A stretch of 26,253 nucleotides of DNA. Origin: JBEICQ01 sp046297395 (GTDB taxonomy: Bacteria > Bacteroidota > Bacteroidia > UBA4408). Under the pieces are notes generated by a model, which was given only the letters and a program-made list of their open reading frames with translations, searched no databases and was not told the origin of the DNA. Of this stretch, positions 23,584 through 26,253 are shown one piece after another. The stretch covers positions 1-26,253 of the forward strand of contig JBKCNM010000039.1 of assembly GCA_046297395.1 (NCBI GenBank), given 5' to 3'. Numbering within the stretch: position 1 is the first letter of the stretch; every line of letters starts with the position of its first letter. Made by a program: the position numbers and the translations under genes.

Positions 23584-24501
23584 GTGCAGCATCCATTTCA
23601 ACTCACCATCCTGGGCAGTAGTTCTGCCACACCAACATCCTTTAGAAATCCTACTTCCCAATACCTTGATTTTTTTAGTCGCTGCTTTTTAATTGATTGC
23701 GGCGAAGGAACACAGGTGCAAATTCGTCGCCATAAACTGCGGCTTTCCCGGATCAAACATATTCTGATTTCACATATGCACGGGGATCACTTTTTTGGTT
23801 TGCCGGGGCTATTGTCCAGTCTGCATTTACTCAATCACAAACAAGATATTCACCTCTATGGACCGGAGGCTTTGTTCCCGCTTCTCGACAGCATTTTTTT
23901 GGCTTCTGACACAAAGTTGAGGTTTACGCTTGTATATCATCCTTTCAATCCCTCTCAATCGCAGGTCATTTACCGCGACGAGAAGCTGGAGGTAAGTACA
24001 CTTCCTTTGCAACATCGCATTCCGTGTTGTGGTTTTTTGTTCAGAGAACTGCCGGGATTACTTTCCATAAAAAAAGAAGCCATTGCAAGTTATGGCCTCA
24101 ATCATGCACAGATCATGCAGATTAAGGAGGGCAATGATTTTACGGATGCAGATGGAAACACCATCAAAAACGCCCATCTCACCAGGCCACCCCGCAAACC
24201 TGTTTCATATGCCTATTGCAGCGATACGGCTTTTCATCCGCCACTGATTCCACTGATTAAAGGAGTAGACCTGTTGTATCATGAATCAACTTTTTGTAAC
24301 GATCTTCAAATGAGAGCTGCCGAAACTTATCACTCCACGGCAGCTGAAGCAGCACGAATAGCCTCTATGGCGGAAGTAAAAAAATTGTTGCTCGGACATT
24401 TCTCTGCCCGTTACAACAATCTGCCCGGATTTCTGGATGAGGCAAAACCCCTGTTTGAGAATACCGAGCTTGCGCTGGAAGGAACCACTTTCAGTATGTA
24501 A
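23584..24501 (+). CDS. rnz: Ribonuclease Z
   Basis: RNase Z cleaves the 3' trailer of tRNA precursors, needed especially for tRNAs without encoded CCA, such as the tRNA-Ala in this window. The 305-residue metallo-beta-lactamase-fold protein starts LTILGSSSATPTSFRNPTSQ, with FLIDCGEGTQVQIRR, the zinc motif ISHMHGDHFFGLPGLL, the SYAYCSDTAFHPPL Asp-bearing stretch, LLYHESTFCND (late His), and KKLLLGHFSARY. Length matches the short bacterial form. The start is GTG 23584 (VQHPFQ); no in-frame ATG gives the full N-terminus. It ends 16 bases before pyrR ATG 24518. Confidence 0.95.
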   Translation: MQHPFQLTILGSSSATPTSFRNPTSQYLDFFSRCFLIDCGEGTQVQIRRHKLRLSRIKHILISHMHGDHFFGLPGLLSSLHLLNHKQDIHLYGPEALFPLLDSIFLASDTKLRFTLVYHPFNPSQSQVIYRDEKLEVSTLPLQHRIPCCGFLFRELPGLLSIKKEAIASYGLNHAQIMQIKEGNDFTDADGNTIKNAHLTRPPRKPVSYAYCSDTAFHPPLIPLIKGVDLLYHESTFCNDLQMRAAETYHSTAAEAARIASMAEVKKLLLGHFSARYNNLPGFLDEAKPLFENTELALEGTTFSM

Positions 24502-24509
24502 TCAATCCT

Positions 24510-24517
24510 TACCTTTG
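24510..24517 (+). promoter_or_regulatory. -7 box for pyrR
   Basis: TACCTTTG matches TAnnTTTG exactly and occupies the gap between rnz and pyrR. ATG 24518 touches the box and ATG 24524 is 6 bases from it, about where transcription should start, so the second ATG would be used without a leader. Confidence 0.5.
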
Positions 24518-24523
24518 ATGAAA

Positions 24524-25072
24524 ATGAAGCAACAATTGCTTTTGGGAGAAAAAAAGTTTTCGGTAATTCTATACCGTCTGGCACTTGAGATTCTCGAGAA
24601 TCTCAAGGATCCTGAAAACACTGTGTTGGTAGGGCTTCAACCCAGGGGCGTGCAGTTGATGAAAAGAGTGATGCACGAACTGAAATTACTTGCTCCCGAT
24701 ATACAACTGAAAAGCGGAATACTCGACATTACTTTCTTCAGGGATGATTTTAGAAAAGAGGATGGACACTTGATTCCACAAAGTACAGACCTGCATGTGA
24801 GCCTGGAAAACAAAACGGTTATCCTGATTGATGATGTGCTTTATACAGGCCGTTCTATTCGAGCTGCCATGGATGCTTTGCTTTCTTTCGGTCGTCCCTC
24901 AGGAGTACAGCTCATGGTGCTGATAGATCGTCTGTACAGCCGGGAATTGCCTATTCATCCCGATTACACCGGCCTGAAAGTAGATACCATCGTATCCCAA
25001 AAAGTAAAAGTGCTCTGGGCAGAAAATGAGGGAAAGGATGAAGTATGGCTTATTGAAAATACTAATGCATAA
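24524..25072 (+). CDS. pyrR: PyrR bifunctional pyrimidine regulator / uracil phosphoribosyltransferase
   Basis: The 182-residue protein is a PRPP-binding phosphoribosyltransferase; PyrR can make UMP from uracil and, in several bacteria, binds pyrimidine-operon leader RNA. The sequence shows LLLGEKKFSVILYRLALEIL, LVGLQPRGVQLMKRV, the PRPP loop VILIDDVLYTGRSIRAAMDA and the PyrR-specific GRPSGVQLMVLIDR with ELPIHPDYTGLKVDT, so it is PyrR rather than another PRTase. ATG 24524 fits relatives (MKQQLLL) and the promoter at 24510-24517; ATG 24518 adds two residues. I saw no attenuator-like leader before pyrB here. It follows rnz by a short gap and abuts the fumarylacetoacetase gene. Confidence 0.92.
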   Translation: MKQQLLLGEKKFSVILYRLALEILENLKDPENTVLVGLQPRGVQLMKRVMHELKLLAPDIQLKSGILDITFFRDDFRKEDGHLIPQSTDLHVSLENKTVILIDDVLYTGRSIRAAMDALLSFGRPSGVQLMVLIDRLYSRELPIHPDYTGLKVDTIVSQKVKVLWAENEGKDEVWLIENTNA

Positions 25073-26253
25073 ATGATGAATACCTGGTTGACTGTTCCTG
25101 AAAATTCAGATTTTTCTATCCACAACATTCCTTTTGGCATCGCTTCGGCGGAGGAAGGAAAAACTTTTGTTGCCTCTATATTAGGCGATCATGTGATTGA
25201 TTGCAAAGCCTTGTTTTTACTTGGCTATCTGCATGGTCAGGGCTTGCATGAAAGCCTGCTGTCGGGACCTTATCTCAATCCGTTTATCTCGCTTGGCAAA
25301 AAAGAAACATCAGCCATCAGAAAGCAAATCATCTCCATTTTTACAGATAAAGATCATCCTCTTGCTGCACATGCTGCGCATCGCTCACAGGTGCTGAGGC
25401 AGGTGCAGGAAGTATCTCTTCATATGCCTGTGCAGGTGCCCAATTACAGTGATTTTTACTCCAGTATTGATCATGCCACCAATGTGGGAAAAATGTTTCG
25501 CGATCCTGCAAACGCTCTCCTGCCCAACTGGAAGCACATGCCTGTTGCCTATCACGGCAGGGCCTCCAGCATCACCGTTTCCGGAACTCCTTTTCATCGT
25601 CCGAAAGGACAGATAAAACCACCGGATGCTGAGCAGCCTCAGTTCTCTGCCACCCGTTTGTTGGATTTCGAACTTGAGGTGGCATTTATCACAGGGAGGG
25701 CCACACAAATGGGAGCTCAGGTGAGTACTGAACAAGCGGAGGATTATATTTTCGGATTGGTCCTTTTCAATGATTGGAGTGCACGCGATATACAAACATG
25801 GGAGTATGTTCCACTCGGTCCTTTTCTGGCAAAAAATTTCAATTCTACCATTTCTCCCTGGGTTGTTACCCTCGATGCGCTCGAACCTTTTCGCACCCCC
25901 GGACCTATACAAGATCCTCCTGTACTGCCTTACTTAGCCTTCTCTGGTAATCATCATTTCGATATTCAGTTAGAGGTATACATTCAGCCATCGCAGGGAG
26001 AAACAAACCTGATATGCAAGTCCAACTATAAGTTTTTGTATTGGAACTTGGTACAGCAACTTGCCCATCATACAGTCAATGGATGCAACATCTGTGTGGG
26101 TGATATGTATGCCTCCGGAACCATCAGTGGTCCCTCTCCCGACAGTTTCGGATCGATGCTGGAATTAACATGGAGAGGAGCAAATCCCATCAAACTGAAA
26201 GATGGCTCTGAACGCAAATTTATTCAGGATGGCGACACAGTAATTTTACGCGG
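25073..26253 (+). CDS. Fumarylacetoacetase (3' truncated by the window edge)
   Basis: The enzyme splits fumarylacetoacetate into fumarate and acetoacetate, the last step of tyrosine and homogentisate breakdown. The frame is open from ATG 25073 to the window end, giving 393 residues; family members run to about 415-430, so only the last 25-35 are missing. Hallmarks are FYSSIDHATNVGKMFRD, MPVAYHGRASSITVSGTP, LLDFELEVAFITG, NDWSARDIQTWEYVPLGPF and LAKNFNSTISPWVVTL, followed by the FAA-specific HTVNGCNICVGDMYASGTIS and GSMLELTWRG. The calcium-binding Asp and Glu residues and the active-site His fall within these. It starts at the base after the pyrR stop (TAAATG), so the two may be co-transcribed. 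No other tyrosine-degradation gene is visible. Confidence 0.95.
   Translation, partial: MMNTWLTVPENSDFSIHNIPFGIASAEEGKTFVASILGDHVIDCKALFLLGYLHGQGLHESLLSGPYLNPFISLGKKETSAIRKQIISIFTDKDHPLAAHAAHRSQVLRQVQEVSLHMPVQVPNYSDFYSSIDHATNVGKMFRDPANALLPNWKHMPVAYHGRASSITVSGTPFHRPKGQIKPPDAEQPQFSATRLLDFELEVAFITGRATQMGAQVSTEQAEDYIFGLVLFNDWSARDIQTWEYVPLGPFLAKNFNSTISPWVVTLDALEPFRTPGPIQDPPVLPYLAFSGNHHFDIQLEVYIQPSQGETNLICKSNYKFLYWNLVQQLAHHTVNGCNICVGDMYASGTISGPSPDSFGSMLELTWRGANPIKLKDGSERKFIQDGDTVILR

Overview
The window looks like chromosomal core DNA from a member of the Bacteroidota, plausibly near the Chitinophagales/Sphingobacteriia; the exact family is an inference. The signs are: a PorT-type type IX secretion (T9SS) gene directly after menaquinone methyltransferase; two secreted proteins ending in T9SS sorting domains; DUF3108 and 2TM-domain proteins typical of the phylum; Bacteroidota-type -7 promoter boxes (TAnnTTTG) just upstream of start codons; and start sites without obvious Shine-Dalgarno sequences. 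Genes are densely packed, with many 1-37 bp overlaps. No intergenic stretch exceeds 300 bases. I see no transposase, integrase, CRISPR array, phage gene or recognisable defence system.

Layout. 1-251: 3' end of a Lys/Ala-rich histone-H1-like tail and its terminator. 323-1356: a DUF3108 exported protein and a small S4 RNA-binding protein. 1328-2395 (minus): ribD. 2449-2727: a 2TM protein. 2840-2913: tRNA-Ala(GGC). 3170-6824: a tightly overlapping plus-strand run of class I aminotransferase, heptose-7-phosphate kinase (hldA-like), menG/ubiE and porT. 9281-6807 (minus): CPBP protease, PagL-like lipid A deacylase and ribH. 9308-10309: dusB. 10386-14117: a Spy/LTxxQ-like exported protein, a large BNR-repeat T9SS cargo and a MarR regulator. 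14266-16268: a WaaE-like GT2 broken by a one-base frameshift, a GT4 and yidD. 16471-19748: carboxy-terminal processing protease and an O-antigen-ligase-family protein. 21295-19752 (minus): truA and an unknown exported protein. 21477-25072: pyrB, a STAS protein, a short T9SS cargo, RNase Z and pyrR. 25073-end: fumarylacetoacetase, cut by the window edge.

How the genes work together. Many concern the cell envelope: heptose activation, two glycosyltransferases, an O-antigen ligase/polymerase-type protein and a lipid A deacylase-like protein (LPS); PorT and two cargos (T9SS); YidD, Ctp and CPBP (membrane and protein quality control). The rest is housekeeping: riboflavin (ribD, ribH unlinked), pyrimidine (pyrB, pyrR), menaquinone, tRNA maturation and modification (rnz, truA, dusB) and tyrosine catabolism (fumarylacetoacetase).

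I found no clear new multi-gene system. The most informative signals are regulatory or structural: a promoter whose -33 box lies in the loop of the upstream terminator and yields an apparently leaderless gene (285-325); overlapping divergent promoters between dusB and the CPBP gene (9289-9307); an apparently leaderless pyrR; a one-base A-tract frameshift in the GT2 gene; and an operon-like group of a Spy-like protein, a BNR cargo and a MarR regulator.
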